From assembly GCA_002412555.1 (NCBI GenBank), contig DHVH01000091.1:1-6147 (forward strand): a stretch of 6,147 bases of DNA, in the 5' to 3' direction. The notes below the pieces were generated by a model. It saw nothing but the letters and a program-made list of their open reading frames with translations, ran no database searches and was not told where the DNA came from. Source of the DNA: Marinilabiliaceae bacterium UBA5213. Its GTDB lineage: Bacteria > Bacteroidota > Bacteroidia > Bacteroidales > Marinilabiliaceae. Of the stretch, positions 6,027 to 6,147 are shown one piece after another (position 1 is the first letter of the stretch; each line of letters opens with the position of its first letter). A program made the position numbers and the translations under genes.

Positions 6027-6147
6027 ATGAGTCAAGCAATGAAAGGAATCATTTTAGCAGGCGGATCTGGTACACGCCTCTACCCTGCCACCAGAAGTAT
6101 ATCCAAGCAGATAATACCGGTTTATGATAAACCAATGATTTATTATC
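6027..6147 (+). CDS. rmlA: Glucose-1-phosphate thymidylyltransferase, 5' part only
   Basis: Forty codons are visible before the right edge. The product activates glucose-1-phosphate with dTTP to give dTDP-glucose, the first step toward dTDP-rhamnose and other dTDP-deoxysugars. The nucleotide-binding motif GIILAGGSGTRLYP is followed by ATRSISKQIIPVYDKPMIYY, the strongly conserved N-terminus of RmlA; the active-site arginine of GSGTR and the lysine of SKQ are present. Two in-frame starts exist: 6027 (MSQAMKGIIL…) and 6039 (MKGIIL…). The second matches the usual N-terminus of the family exactly; the first has a more A-rich upstream stretch typical of Bacteroidota starts. I keep 6027 but either is possible. 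No TAnnTTTG box is seen in the 94-bp gap after uxs, so it is probably transcribed from the uxs promoter past the hairpin. Confidence 0.92.
   Translation, partial: MSQAMKGIILAGGSGTRLYPATRSISKQIIPVYDKPMIYY

Overview
The window looks like ordinary chromosomal DNA from a member of the Bacteroidota. The evidence is moderately AT-rich sequence, protein sequences typical of that phylum (GuaA, a 621-residue S1 with an acidic N-terminus, a STAS protein next to RNase Z), genes mostly without Shine-Dalgarno sites, and Bacteroidota-type -7 promoter boxes (TAnnTTTG) ahead of three transcription units. I cannot place it below phylum level. I found no mobile element, CRISPR array, tRNA, rRNA or broken gene.

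Layout. Positions 1-1497 (minus strand) hold guaA, GMP synthase, lacking only about its last ten codons at the window edge. A 108-bp gap carries its probable promoter. Positions 1606-4791 (minus strand) hold a tightly packed cluster transcribed in the order rpsA (ribosomal protein S1), a 118-residue STAS-domain protein, and rnz (RNase Z, tRNA 3' processing). The gaps are only 30 and 6 bp, so the three are probably cotranscribed. A 196-bp divergent intergenic region (4792-4987) carries a candidate promoter for each direction and a 12-bp perfect palindrome just ahead of the rpsA start. Positions 4988-5932 (plus strand) hold a UDP-glucuronate decarboxylase (UDP-xylose synthase). A strong hairpin lies over its stop codon, and then comes the start of rmlA (glucose-1-phosphate thymidylyltransferase), cut by the right edge.

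How the genes fit together. The left four genes are housekeeping functions: guanine nucleotide supply, tRNA maturation and translation initiation, with a small phospho-switch-type regulator between the two RNA/translation genes. The right two genes make activated sugars (UDP-xylose, and dTDP-glucose leading to dTDP-rhamnose or related sugars) and probably open a surface-polysaccharide locus beyond the window. No clearly new system is visible. The points most worth checking are the rpsA-STAS-rnz linkage, the SD-plus-hairpin leader of the STAS gene, and the hairpin at the uxs stop codon.
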